Positions 24,431 through 36,667 of a stretch of DNA of 64,000 nucleotides are shown one piece after another. The notes under the pieces are model-generated. The model made no database searches. It was not told the origin of the DNA and saw nothing but the letters and a program-made list of their open reading frames with translations. The stretch's first letter is position 1, and each line of letters starts with the position of its first letter. Made by a program: the position numbers and the translations under genes. The stretch is from Schistosoma mansoni (taxonomy: Eukaryota > Platyhelminthes > Trematoda > Strigeidida > Schistosomatidae), in the NCBI RefSeq assembly GCF_000237925.1, contig NW_017386029.1, positions 310,001-374,000 of the forward strand, given 5' to 3'.

Positions 24431-24572
24431 AAGTGTTTTTGTCACAATAATTAGTGATAATTAAATGTAATAGATGTGCAAAAAATGAATGGAGTGATAT
24501 CATGAACAATTATGAATAGTCATGAGGATATGAAACGAATAAAGTAAGAAATATAATAACAATAATAATAGA

Positions 24573-24930
24573 TTAAGTCCAAGGTAATGATAACGATAGG
24601 ACGTAGTTCTTTTGTACTCACAATTCTGACTTGAGCACATGGATGCTAAGAGCTTCTGCTATTTTAAAGAGTTGGATACGAAGAAATTTAAGTCGATTTT
24701 GACGAATCGTATATATTACCTTAAAATCAACCAGTGGATCAGTAGAATGATCAGAGTCGATAAGATGTTCAAGGATGAAACTGCTTTCCTAACACTCTTG
24801 TAGAACCACACTGGGAAATGCTCCCGTATCCAAGTTGAAAGCTAGCAATAGCTACAGCCAATTTCATCTTGCTCCAAATCAGCAGATGGACTGGTAGATG
24901 CACATGTTGGTCCTTAGCTTATTATTTCCA
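24573..24930 (-). pseudogene. Penelope-like element, GIY-YIG C-terminus
   Basis: Minus-strand frame reads 'ILEHLIDSDHSTDPLVDF', 'RLKFLRIQLFKIAEALSIH' and ends 'NYVLSLSLPWT' before TAA at 24575-24573. The EH...DH and E-A spacing and the terminal LSLPW fit the GIY-YIG endonuclease end of Penelope-like retroelements. There is one internal stop (TGA after 'KSEL') and the reverse-transcriptase domain is absent. Confidence 0.75.
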
Positions 24931-25266
24931 ATTATTACTTTCATTTATTAAAACAATATAATTAGTTGAAAGTTTATGTCCATTTTTATTCTTCAGTTAG
25001 TTTTAGATTACTAAAGGATTAAAAAACAATTGTGATGTCAATCGATTTCATATTCTTTCCATCAACTCTACAAAAAGTTTCTGAAACTATGATGATTTTA
25101 ATGGTGTGCTCTTTGTTTAAAGTGAATAGTTTTGACTAGAAACCTTTAATTGTTTACCTATTTCTCCAATTTAAATATGGTTATCAAGCTGTTAAATGCA
25201 TTAAATGCATTTCTACGTATCAATTAAATTATGTGTTAGTTAAATTATATGTCCTACTGCTCAATA

Positions 25267-25510
25267 TGTGGTATGGGTTACTGATATCCAAATAAGTAGT
25301 ATATGGTGATGGTCAGGCATTGAATGTATTTCAGTAGAAGATCGATAAGGAGAGAATGGGAAAGGCACGCAATTTGTACAAAAATGAATGAAGAATTATA
25401 ATCGGAGACTATAGACGGATATTTGCAGAAGAAACAGTCAAATTGAGACAATTGATTGTTATTTAGCAAATTAACTGTATACTACATGGTTCTCATTTTA
25501 ATGAGATATT
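25267..25510 (-). mobile_element. LTR-2 copy, one end decayed
   Basis: Starts TGTGGTATGGG like 56036 and is collinear with it until about 25490, where the outer end is lost. Confidence 0.7.
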
Positions 25511-25519
25511 CTGTAATGT

Positions 25520-26030
25520 GCTACTTTGGGATCACATAGCGAATTACATTTTTGTTTGCATATTTCATTTATATTCAAATTTATAGTCATCAGTTTCTTC
25601 TTTACGATCACTTTGACTTCTTCATATTTTTAGCAATTACTCCGCCTTTCAGAAGCTTCACTGAACGTTTGTCTAATTGTAACGATTCGGATATTTTATG
25701 CTCTCAATTCTTGTTTCAGTTATGTGACTAGCATCGTGATTTAAGACATAGTTGATAATTATCACATTTTGTAAACAGTTTGTAGGTAGATATTTCAGGA
25801 TGTGCTTTTCTCTTTGCTTAGATATTGAACCACTTGACAATTTTATCTTCTTACGAACTGAAGATTGTAATTATTTTTATCATACGTTTCACAGAGAAAA
25901 TTCATTCTTTGATTCCTAGATTCTCACGCGTAACTCAGTAGCTTAATCAGACGCTTCCACAGAGTTATCTAAATGCCTGAACAGTTTAGAGTATATTCAT
26001 CACCCTAGCTATTTTTTCATAATTTATATC
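25520..26030. other. No recognisable feature
   Basis: Nothing supported. Confidence 0.5.
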
Positions 26031-26400
26031 ACGGACTGATTTTAGTTAGATAATCATTGAAGATGAGAAATAGATGGAAGCTATTTCTTCCTAGTATGGG
26101 ACTCCTCAATATCTAACGTTGGACACAGGACCTTCAATCCTAATTTGAACACCTAAACTCCACACCACTAACTTCGAACCTAACTATGTACGTGGCTAAA
26201 TTCAATTAACCAGTGATATTGTTGGAACACCTCCTATTGTTTGTGGTGGATAACTATCTTATAATCAGCTTGAATGAATTCCACTAGTTAAGGCTTTTCA
26301 CCAAAACCATATAAATGGAATTTAAAAGTTAATTAATGATGAGCACATGATTATGATCAATGTGGGAGGGGATCGCAGAGACTCAAGGCTTTTCCTGGTG
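26030..26400 (-). mobile_element. Degenerate family B relic
   Basis: Short matches to ribozyme (TATGGGACTCCTCA) and head (GAGCACATGATTATGATCA) in the right order. Old. Confidence 0.45.
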
Positions 26401-27555
26401 TATTAATCCTACTCAAAGTTTTATCACTAAAGGAGAATAAATAAAATATAGATAAAATCTATACCTCACGATTGTTTCCCATTGTTCAGCAAATTTATAG
26501 AAATGACATATATTCAATACTCCCGAAAGGTATAGAGATGAAACTAACTTAAACTACCGAAACAACGACAGTTCATAAGTTTCATCTGAATCTTTAATAT
26601 CAAGTCAGACTGTAGTTTTGTTTAAAAGCTGTCAAGGGCATATGTGAAAGTTTACTAAAGCCTTGCTTATGCGGAAACTGAAACTTCATGTACTTGTTCA
26701 AAAATAATTTCTGAATATAATATTACATAATATTACTGAACAGACAACTCTATTGTAAAAAAGGGTAATTTCACTTCGAGGAATATTTTATTTAGCGAGT
26801 CTTACGATTCTTAACATGAGTTCGAACGTAAAATAAGTATTTCAGTAAACTTCGTCTCTATTTTTATCATAGTGAAATTATTCACTTACAAGTCGTGCTT
26901 AATTTATTAAACATATTTTATGCTACTCATAAACTTACGAGTAGTATAACTGAGTTTTAAAACTTATTAAGCGATAGAGTGGTTGAACTCTAAGCACCAA
27001 TGAGTATTTTGTAGGTAAATATAAAATTCATACTATGTGGTTTTTAAGTTCAGGACAAACGATGATAAAATTGCTTCAATGTGTGGAGAGAACTTATGCA
27101 CCCTTATTCATACAATGACCTCTGAAAAATAAGATAAATCTTAGTACATCAGTTACTGGATACCATCCAGACACAATCCGAAAAACACAATAAAAACATA
27201 CTTTCGTTTTTAGAAAATGATCACCGTTTAAAACAAGAAACTCAATGTTAATTAATGTTGATTACAGTTAAATTTTCTCAGTATCAACTTGACTGGTTTA
27301 AAAAGAAGGATTTCTCATTTCTTGGTCAATGACCAACCTATAAAAAACACATAACAGAAACTATGAAGATTCGAGTTAACAATCTAAGTCTTGGTGCTCA
27401 TAAGAAATTCGTAAAACCTTTGTCTATTTCTTGACCGAATTAACCTTAGTGAACGATTTTAATCGCTATTAACTGACATATTTTCTGTCTGGTTAATTTT
27501 CTTCACTCCTTTTTTCCAAATTTACGCTTCACTATCCGACTACCTGAACAATATA
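26401..27555. other. No recognisable feature
   Basis: AT-rich, nothing supported. Confidence 0.5.
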
Positions 27556-27559
27556 ATAA

Positions 27560-27990
27560 TTTTAATAGTTGAATTCATGAGTCAATGTAAAATAGACCAT
27601 CACTGAAAACGTAGAGGCACTGAATGGCTGTTTCGTCCTAGTATGAAGTTCTAGTGAGAAGCTGTGACCAGTGGATTTCAATCTATGTCGGGTAGAGACA
27701 GGTATCTACCACGGACAATGGATGATTGGTTGTACTAGATCATGGATTGACTGAAGTTAGATATTAGCACTGTTGGATGCCAGACCAGTGGTCTAGGGGT
27801 TGAGCGTTCGCTCTCAAGACTGAGGGTCCTGTGTCCTAGTCCCGAATGCAGAATCGTGATGCGCACTGCTGAGGATTCCCATAATATAACGGAACGGCCG
27901 TCTAGTGCTTCTAGGTTTTCCATGATGGTCTAGCTTACATCAAATCATGAATCCAACTATTGAAATCACTACAATTTCCACAAACCCCTA
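27560..27990 (+). mobile_element. Family B hammerhead SINE with inverted 5' part (B7)
   Basis: A minus-strand tail and half ribozyme (27560-27645) switch to a plus-strand head, tRNA-like part, ribozyme and tail. In the second ribozyme the GAAAC core reads GGAAC and stem II is damaged. No clear duplication. Confidence 0.75.
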
Positions 27991-27994
27991 TTAT

Positions 27995-28717
27995 GATCAT
28001 AAAAAATATAGTAATTGTTAATTCTTTAATGGTTGTCGAACCCTACTAATCAAGCTATAATATGTTCTTTAAGCAATGTGATTTGGCATCACTCACATTA
28101 TGTTGGGATATTAGTCTGTCATAGAAAGTCGGTGAGAAATTTTAGGCCTAGTTTTCGTTTTAATTCGAACTCATCAACATATCATTTCTGCAATATCAAA
28201 GAGTCTGTTTCTTTGCAAAGGAAATCGAAAGCAAATCGCTCAGTGCAATATACAAAAGTGCTACAACTTAACTACTATGGATGATAATGACCACCTATAG
28301 GACTGAGATAATGTTTCGTGCTGTGAAGCTGTATTAGATTTGTCTAAATCTAACAGAAAACATTCGAACCTTCAAGATTAAGAATACAACTTCCTGAAAA
28401 ATGATATCTAGCCGAAGCTTTAGTTCAGAGTTTACTCTAATCTGTCTTCAGTCTCCGCATGATATCAAAACTTCATATTTCATTTTTTTTAAGGTTTCAT
28501 TTAATAAATAAATCAATGTTAATGTCTATCGTAAAACGAAATCAAAATTTAAAGTTTGAATGAAACTACGCTGAAAATTATTCCCTCGTTTAAGATTCAA
28601 CTAAGTTCAAGTAACATTTATAGTAATTTCAAAATATTTAAGTCGTTTAACATACTTCCATATATTTACTGTTCATAAAACTGATTACATGTAGCAAAAA
28701 TTCAGTCAAATATATAT
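27995..28717. other. No recognisable feature
   Basis: Nothing supported; the 83-codon frame at 28033-28284 has no known motif. Confidence 0.4.
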
Positions 28718-29575
28718 TCATCATTCACTTGGCGTTGTTTGTTCGTATCTTCCCGTGATTATTTAGGACTGCCATTGATCACACTCTTGTTGGCATGAAT
28801 AGATATTCTGTGCGGATTGTTTTATCGATTTAGTGAGTGCGTGCGTGCCCCGTTTGATATATGGACAAGCTGATTCTCGCCAATGAGAGAGGAGTGAATT
28901 TATTGATCGCCCAATGATACACAAAAGCCGTATGAGCAGTTTAAAGTACTTATTGGTCCTGCTTCTGCCTAGCTCAGCCAGTTAATTCCAGAACAGCCTC
29001 TGCGGTATGAATCGTTATATTTCAAACATACTGAGTTTATATACCAATCAAACTGACCACATCGTCCCATAAAATAGAAAATAACATTTGTACAAGATTC
29101 AGCCAAATGTGGCTGTGAATAGGGAGAACAGTAATTAATGGACTATGGATAACTCAAGAATGGAAAATCGTAAAATAATAGTCTATGAGTCAAAAGAAAG
29201 CTTATAATAAGAGGGACACGAATATGGATACTTTAGTTACTTAACAAATATGTAATAGGAAATATACATATCACATTGGTCCATAAATAGTTCTCAAAGC
29301 TACCATTCATAAATCTCTACGGGATATAACACAGATTGCCTTGATATTGCCTTAAGTCACAAACACTATAAGCAAAGATGGATAGCAGCCAGCAGTAGAA
29401 TCCAGGACTCGCGTTTCACCCTATTTGGGACTCGTCAGCTCGATGTACCTGAATCCCAGATTTGATGTTCACTCCAGGACTTGAATACAGTACCATTCGC
29501 TTCAAACGCCATCGCGTTATCCACTTAGCTACTGAGTCCTGATAGCCACCTACTTGTGTAATGGGGATAGGATCA
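28718..29575 (-). mobile_element. Family A hammerhead SINE split by solo LTR-1 (A3)
   Basis: Tail at 28718-28817 and 29332 onward are one element interrupted by the LTR. Ribozyme at 29400-29444 keeps CTGACGA and GAAAC but has a mismatch in stem I and in stem III. A partial second tRNA-like head is repeated at 29620-29680. Confidence 0.85.
28818..29331 (-). mobile_element. Solo LTR-1 (514 bp), nested
   Basis: Ends TGTTTTATC and GATATAACA. CGGAT (28813-28817) and CAGAT (29332-29336) are the 5-bp duplication with one change. Inserted in the tail of a family A SINE. Confidence 0.9.
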
Positions 29576-30129
29576 TAAGATTGATCTTAACTCGACTTTT
29601 GTGGTGTTGTACAAAAGGTTTACCGTTTGCTTCAAACGCCATCGCATTATCCACTTAGCTACTGAGTGCTTATCTACAATATTTACATATACAAATAAAA
29701 CAGTCATTAAATGAAAAATTAAAAAAAACTGTTGTTGTAACCTAAATGATTTTATTAAAACAAAATGACATGTCTGCATTTTCTCAAGAATTTAAATATA
29801 AATTAAAAAAAGGTGAAGCCTTCTTTTCTTTATGTCTGATTTTCTCTTTCTTTTCAATTTTCGATAACAACCATTGGCAAATTTGCATTTCATCTTCTTA
29901 CTTTTAGATAACGTTCTTGGTATTAAATGTTATGGTACATTGACAATGTAATAATTGCTATTCAACATTGAATAAGTTGATACACCTTTACACACACACA
30001 CACACACCTATATACATTGTGAAAGTAACGTATTAATTGAATATTCTTGTATAAAACACAATAATTTATTATATTTTCCAATGAAGTAAGAAGAAAACAA
30101 ACAGTTCTATTCAAAACACTTTGAAGTAA

Positions 30130-30647
30130 TGTTATAATTTGTGGCCGAGTGGATGCCCAGTTAATGTATGACGTGATAAGACCGTCAATCAGAGAGCAGC
30201 GAATTATCGATTGGAACAGTGACACACGAAAACCGTACGAGCAGCCTGGGGTACGTATCGGTACTGCTTTCTGCCTAGCCCAACCAGTTAAGTCCAGAAC
30301 ACCAATAATAGCCACTCCAACATGAATCATTATTCTCAAACATACTGGGTTTATATACCAAACAAACTGACCACATCGTACCATAAAAAAGAAAATAACA
30401 TTTGTACAAGATATGGCCAAATGTGGCTGTGAATAGGGGGAACAGTAATTAATAGACTGGGGATAACGCAGGAATGGTAAATCGTATAATAATAATCTAT
30501 GGGTCAAAAGAAAGCTTATAATAAGAGGGACACGAATATGGATACTTTAGTTACTTAACAATTATACGATTAAAAAAATATTTGCATAATACTGGTCTAC
30601 AAACGGTTCTCAAAGTTAACATTCACTGTTGTTATCGGGACACAACA
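30130..30647 (-). mobile_element. Solo LTR-1 (518 bp)
   Basis: Ends TGTTATA and CACAACA; AGTAA (30125-30129) and AGTAG (30648-30652) form the duplication. The 181-codon open frame across it is a by-product of the LTR sequence, not a gene. Confidence 0.85.
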
Positions 30648-30837
30648 AGTAGACTTTTCAAATTTGAATGTAAAACGACATTTGGCACAAAATTTTGAAA
30701 TATATGTTAGTCCCCGAAACAACTATTTATGACTTAAAAACAATTTTGAAATTTCTTTTTTCAGTAGTCATTTTTATACAAACAAATAGGAGAAAGACTA
30801 TCGAATTTGCTTTATATTTCATTACATCGATGTACTT

Positions 30838-31235
30838 AAAATAGGACGAAAAGCTAGTCCTGAACTCCATTGTTAACCACTATCCATCTTTGCTTACAAT
30901 GCTTGTGAATTAAGGCTATATCGAGGCAATACACACAGTATGCACATATGCCAATCAGAGACTGACCAGTTTCAGTCCTAACACATCAATGAGAAGATTC
31001 AAACAAACAATAGTAGGTGAATTTAAACTTCACCCCATTGCACAAGCAAGTGTCTATCAGGAAACAATAGCTGAGTGGATAACACGATGGCGTTTGAAGC
31101 GAATGGTTCTGGGTTCGAATCCCAGAGTGAACATCAACTCTGAGATGCGGTTATATCCAGCTGACGAGTCTCAAATAGGATGAAACGCTCGTCTTGGATT
31201 CCAATGCTAGCCACTATCTATCTTTGTTTAAATTA
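30838..31235 (+). mobile_element. Family A hammerhead SINE, tandem dimer (A4)
   Basis: Unit one enters in the middle of its ribozyme (cleavage site at 30859) and runs through its tail into the TTCACCCC head of unit two, which has tRNA-like boxes and a ribozyme cleaving after 31193. The two sites are 334 bp apart, one monomer. Confidence 0.9.
31155..31199 (+). ncRNA. Hammerhead ribozyme, family A, core intact
   Basis: Stem I ATCCAG/TTGGAT, core CTGACGA, stem II with two wobble pairs, GAAAC, 3-bp stem III, GTC cleavage site. Confidence 0.72.
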
Positions 31236-31239
31236 ATTG

Positions 31240-31710
31240 TTTTTCATATTAACTGTAAGCATTTAATCATGCGCCTTACTCAATCAATTAACATTACTCA
31301 ACCATAATTAATCACCATGCATAACACAAATGAATAAAATGTGATTTAAATGACATTCATTGAATGAATTTACCGTATGACTAATTACTCAATTTTATTT
31401 TACGTGTTTACAACTCAACAAGAATAAAAATTTATTACAAAAAAATTTTTTTGAAGAAGAACCGTTCAAAGTTTTTTTTTCAAATAGCAGATGACAACAA
31501 TATTATCGATTCATTTCTGTATATCGATCAGTAGTGTTGGGTGAACGAAATGATCTTTAAGCTAAACAAAGGTTTTTAGTTTTAGTTTTTTTTTAAAAAA
31601 AAAGTGGTATGATTTCGATACCTTAACAGTTCAGGTACAGTTTGTTGATAAGTTATAACTTACAGAATACTTTAATTAAAGCATATTATACACATTATTG
31701 AATCAAACAA
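31240..31710. other. No recognisable feature
   Basis: AT-rich, nothing supported. Confidence 0.5.
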
Positions 31711-32445
31711 ATTAGTTTATTTATTTATTTAAACACATAAATATTGGTACAAGGGGGCACCAGATATATATGCGCCACACATAACAATGAGAATGGGACA
31801 AGAAAAGGGAGAAGATGCATGTATAAAACAAAAACAATAGTAATGACGGAGGAAACTGAAATGTACAACCAAAAGAACTCATTCAGTTAAGAAAGTTATA
31901 AACACTCTTTATGAAGAAAGTAAAAGAAGTTTACAGCAGGATCGCCACTGGCTTCTATTCTGAGTCATATGTGATAACGTCTCAAGCCACTGTATAGCAT
32001 CATCTAGTGAAGAACCAAGAGAAGCCAGCCCTTTTCAGCTTTCTTTCATACCACGACACCATGTCATACACTGACCTCCTCTCCGCTTTTTCCAACCAGT
32101 CCCAGCGTCGGCAAATAATGCACGATGTGGAATTCTCTGGCACGACATTCGTAGAACATGTCCAAGCCGCCGAAGTCAGTGTTTCAAGATGGTGACACCA
32201 GTTGTGTTATCATCTCTGCGCCCGAACACACGATGCCGAATCTCTACATTACTAACATGGTGTTGCCACTGGATGTCAGCAATTCTTCGGAGACAACAAT
32301 GATCGAACACAGAGAGTAGTCTAACATTCTCAACTTGGAGAGGCCAGATTTTACAAGCATAGAGCAAAGTTGCTCTCACCGACGCGTTGTAGATCCGACC
32401 TTTTACAGCCAGACTAACATCACGAAGGCAATGGTAACTACTTTG
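31711..32445 (-). mobile_element. LINE 3' end with RT C-terminus and (TAAA)n tail
   Basis: Minus-strand frames give 'VSLAVKGRIYNASVRATLLY', 'RRIADIQWQHHVSNVEIRH', and at the end 'QWLETLSHMTQNRSQWRS', the C-terminal part of a schistosome RTE-like polyprotein, interrupted by frameshifts. A ~200-bp 3' UTR and TAAA tail follow. The tail is shared with the D elements. Confidence 0.85.
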
Positions 32446-32604
32446 TGATCAGTCAGTGAAAATACTGTCTAATGTTCCTTGTATTTCAGTTACTTGACAT
32501 ATTATCAAATATTAAAAACATTAGTCGAACCTAAACAATTGAACTGTTATTTGATTACAAAACTAATTACTCATATTCTATTCAACATTTTACCCGATCT
32601 TGTT

Positions 32605-32825
32605 AATTTAGATTGAGATCATGAACCAATCAATGTTAGGCCATCATTGAAAGCCTAGAAGCACTGGACGCCTGTTTCGTCTTATTATGGAACTCCTCGA
32701 AAGTGAGCATCAACGATCTCGCACTCGGGATTCAAACCCAGTACCTTCGATTTTGAGTGTGAATGCTCAACAACCGGACCACTGAGCCGACATTCAACGG
32801 TATTAATGTCTAACTTCAGTTTATT
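32605..32825 (-). mobile_element. Family B hammerhead SINE (B8)
   Basis: Tail, dead ribozyme (core TTCGAGGA) and tRNA-like part with box A TCAGTGGTCC on the minus strand. Confidence 0.8.
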
Positions 32826-32829
32826 CTGA

Positions 32830-33819
32830 TCAAATTCATACATTGTGATGGAATAAATCATAATTTTGAATGAAAACGGTAAAATCCCATAATAATCAAG
32901 ACATCAACACTCGTTTTTATTAATATATGATAAGAACTATTGCAATTTTTCAGCACAGAGTAAATAAACATTCTCAAGTGAAGTATGGATTCATTCCATA
33001 CAAAAGGATAGGGATGAAAACTTAATGTGTGAGATCGTTTATGCGCTTTCAACAGTGAACAATTACAATTCACAATTAAATTACAGATTGTAAACTATTA
33101 TTAGTTCATCTTGGAGTCCTATTTAATGAAATCACATTGAAATTATCAAATGTGATCACCCTATTCGGTCATTGTAATGAAGTTAATATGAACCAGGTAC
33201 TCTTAGTATGTAACTTGCATCTCTAGTCAACATGAGTTAATTATAAGGTTGATTGATTCCTAGGAGAGGAAAGAAAATCGTCGGAGATAGCGAATGATCA
33301 TCGTCATTTATAAATGCAATAATTATAACTAGTAGGATTTTGTATACTATCAAGTTATTCTCAAAACTGTCCAGTGCATACCTCAATAATTACAAATCGA
33401 CTAGTAAATAGGTTAAAAAGAAAGCTGTGAGTAAAATTGTATTTGAAATTCAAATCAGGCTCACAACAATGTATAAAGCAATGGTAGTTATATGCAGATA
33501 TCACAGAAATATTCTAGGTAACTTTCAATTTCAACCAAGTATATAAATGATAACATACTCAGCGTTTAATCTGCAACGTTGGAATATTAGATTGAAAGGA
33601 CAGTCACTAGACTGGTGGCCACATTGCAACTTAATCGATAGGATTTGATCTGCACTAAGAAGGACCTGACATACATGACATTGATCACTACCCAGTGATC
33701 AATCGATTGTAAACAATTATTTATCTTTTACTGCTTGTTATCACTTATTTTACATGATCATTTCAACTGGTTACGACGTAAGATTTCATATGGTCTGTAA
33801 AAATGATTTTATAACTAAC
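32830..33819. other. No recognisable feature
   Basis: Nothing supported. Confidence 0.5.
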
Positions 33820-33833
33820 TGTATAGTTTTTAT

Positions 33834-34001
33834 CAGAAGGGGTTTTGTGGAGATTTAGCAGGTAGGTCCTGGGTTCGAATCTCGCGAGGCGAGGTCGTGG
33901 GTGCGCACTGCTCAGGAGTCCCACAATAGGACGAAACGGCCGTCCAGTGCTTCCAGGTTTTCCTTGGTGGTCTAGCTTCAGTTGACTCACGCTTGCAACT
34001 A
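33834..34001 (+). mobile_element. Family B hammerhead SINE, end inverted (B9)
   Basis: Starts with the last ~25 bases of the element in minus orientation (CAGAAGGGGTTTTGTGG...), then tRNA-like part, ribozyme and tail in plus orientation, lacking exactly those terminal bases. One perfect 14-bp duplication TGTATAGTTTTTAT (33820-33833, 34002-34015) encloses all. Confidence 0.9.
33905..33950 (+). ncRNA. Hammerhead, family B, dead by one core base
   Basis: All stems are perfect and GAAAC is kept, but the core is CTCAGGA: G5 is C. A single-base knock-out of an otherwise complete ribozyme. Confidence 0.8.
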
Positions 34002-34019
34002 TGTATAGTTTTTATTGTG

Positions 34020-34565
34020 TGGTAACTTACAGTACTAATTTAGAATTTTATATAAGAACTTTTGAACACTACCGATTGGTATCTACTAGGTAAGATCTAA
34101 AATAACATCTATTGGCTCCAAGGCGAAGAGTCAATAAAAATATTGTTAATTAGTTGCTTTTCAACATAGACTTGATTGATTTCAAAAACCACATCTTCCC
34201 ACTTACTTTACATTCACTTTGTAACATTTTAGGACACCTGATTTATCCTTTATATATGCACAAACTTGATATTTTTGTCTCGGAGGTGGTGAAGTAGATA
34301 TTGTTCAAAACAAATTTCTTACAGCGAAAGAAATCTCTTCCAATCCTTAGAATAACTTCATCATTACCGTAGTAAAATGGTAGGTTGACATTAGTTCAAT
34401 CTAATTAAGTAAATTTCAAAGTGAATGTGAATTACATTCGATAAGATTAATACAAAGAATTTGTTATTTATTGGAGTCAGATTAAAAACGTGAAGTTATG
34501 TTGTAATACAATGTGATTTTTATTTAATATTACTTCCGTTTAAAATTCAGCACGAAAACCAGGCT
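34020..34565. other. No recognisable feature
   Basis: Nothing supported. Confidence 0.5.
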
Positions 34566-34575
34566 ATATAATATT

Positions 34576-34788
34576 GACAGTAGTACTCATCCACGATCTC
34601 TCACGCGGGATTCGAACCAAAGACCTTCTTTTCCGCGAGCGAATGCTCAACCTCCAGATTAATTAGTCGGCATCCAACGGTGCTGATGTCTAACTTCAAC
34701 CAATCCATGATATTTCAATGATGGTCTTGCATTAATCAATTCATGATCTCAATCCAATCTCAACTATGTCCACAAACCTATGCTGAAC
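34576..34788 (-). mobile_element. Family B SINE, part-inverted (B10)
   Basis: Minus-strand tRNA-like part and head, then plus-strand tail from about 34710. ATAATATT on both sides (34568-34575, 34789-34796) may be the duplication but is low complexity. Confidence 0.65.
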
Positions 34789-35019
34789 ATAATATTCGTT
34801 TTATTTTCAATGAGATATACTTTGAGTATAGTGTTAATTTTATTTCAGTATATTTTTTATTCGGGATAGTGTTCTTCACTTTGACTAATCATGAGCATTG
34901 TTGGGTATGACGGGAAGCATTTATTTTCTGTAGTAATTCTGTAGATTTTCCCTATACATAAAATTAAACAGCTGATCATCGTGTGTGGATAAAATTAACT
35001 TATAAATGAGTGTTGTAGT

Positions 35020-35395
35020 GGCTGGTTCTATATCGAACCCACATAGCTTATCAAGCTACATTTTGACCTTGTTAATTATACGCTTATCAAACTTGACTGT
35101 TTTTATATGAGCGTATGTGTGTGCGTTTCTCATCTTACTCACATATGCCTGTAACTTATTTTCGTTCGGCTATAGTTATTGATTAACGCTAGATTAAACT
35201 GAGTTGGCTTACACGCCTCCACTGAGCGTCGTGTCGCTTCGCTCTCTTCTCTTCACTTCATTTCTTCACTCGTTTATCTGGATCAACGACAGTATGAAAT
35301 ATACATATTCGTGATTCATTCTCGTATTTGACTTATTTAATTCCGTTATTCACTAACGCAATTTAGTTCGATGATTATATACGAGAATTGGGGAC
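35020..35395 (+). other. LTR- or promoter-like block
   Basis: Less AT-rich, starts near TGTAGTGGCTGG, contains TTTTATATGAGCG and TCTTCTCTTCACTTC and ends near ATTGGGGACATG. It could be an LTR, but no duplication or second copy is seen in the window. Confidence 0.3.
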
Positions 35396-36186
35396 ATGTA
35401 TGTTTCAATAAGCTTCATACAATTCAATCATAGTCAAACATCTAGCCACAAAATTGTGTTAGTTAAAGTTGTAAACCTGTTTTTGGAAGATGGACTAAAT
35501 CTTCGCCTGCATCAGTCTCAACCTAGTTATTTTAATCATACAAATCATAATATTCTTTTATATTAAATCGATGTTGATTCGTTTAATTACTCCTTGCTTT
35601 CATTCGTCATATGATATACTAATGTAAAGATTGAAATTTTAATTTATACTCTTATCAGTTGCCGCTGGAAATGAACAAATATTGACAGTCATTACACTGT
35701 TCAACATGGGAATAAAACCAACGAAATATGTTTGCATTTTTTGAATGCTTGTTTTTAATGAAGAGTCAGTTAATCAATGTACAATTCATTGATTTCTCTA
35801 AAGATTCTATGATGAATACTTGATAGAATCACTTCTAAAAACTTAATAAGTAAGAGACTGATCACTACTTGCTAAGTAATCAATCCAAATATCTCAAGCA
35901 GACAGACGTTTTGCTGTGGCCTGAATAGCTTAGTATTAATGTATTTGACTGAGGCATTGAATTATGATGGTCTGGATTTCACTATTGTGATTCGTGGTCA
36001 GTTGTCCGACACTTTACTCGCAAATAGAAAAAACAAACAACGGAACGGCTACCTACTGTAAGAAACATATAAATAGCGAGGATTTAAGCAGTAAATGATC
36101 TCACTCTTCAATATTTTTTCTACATTTTATGCATGCTGAGACATATCTGATTCATATCATATATAAAAACTTCATGTTTTCTTTGA

Positions 36187-36445
36187 AAATCCACCGATCA
36201 GAAATGATAAGTAGCGAATGAAATTTCTTTCCACTTCTTCCCCTTACGAATACACATAATCTGTTCGTTATCATAAGACACTTTTCGTTACATACCACAT
36301 GTCTCAAATACCTACTTTAAACATTGTTAACATGATTGGATGTATCTATTTCTATTCGATGTTTGATTATCATTACTTAAAAAAGCTTGGACCAGATTGT
36401 TGAGCAAAACTTTAGATTTACTTCAAATTCATTCACTGAAATTTT
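36187..36445 (+). repeat. Dispersed repeats G and C, adjacent
   Basis: G (36187-36375) recurs inside the SINE insertion at 38116-38305. C (36384 onward, AAAGCTTGGACCAGATTG) recurs at 41856 (+) and 57484-57545 (-). Confidence 0.7.
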
Positions 36446-36667
36446 ACAAATACATTCTTCCTCCTTAAGATCATATGCAGGTAACGATAGTTTTTCAACA
36501 ACGTTTCATAGTGAAGTATTTCATCGACATAAATCAAATGTGTTTTAAAGAAATATGCGTTTATCTATTACGTAACAAGTCATGATATTTTTAGTATTTA
36601 TCAATAATAACGTTTATATTTCATACGTTTGTATGGAACAGTATTCGATATGATATTATTGTTATGC

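Noticed and set aside
29962-30507. 181-codon minus-strand open frame as a gene
   Set aside because: Covers solo LTR-1 and a CA microsatellite; other LTR-1 copies do not keep the frame.
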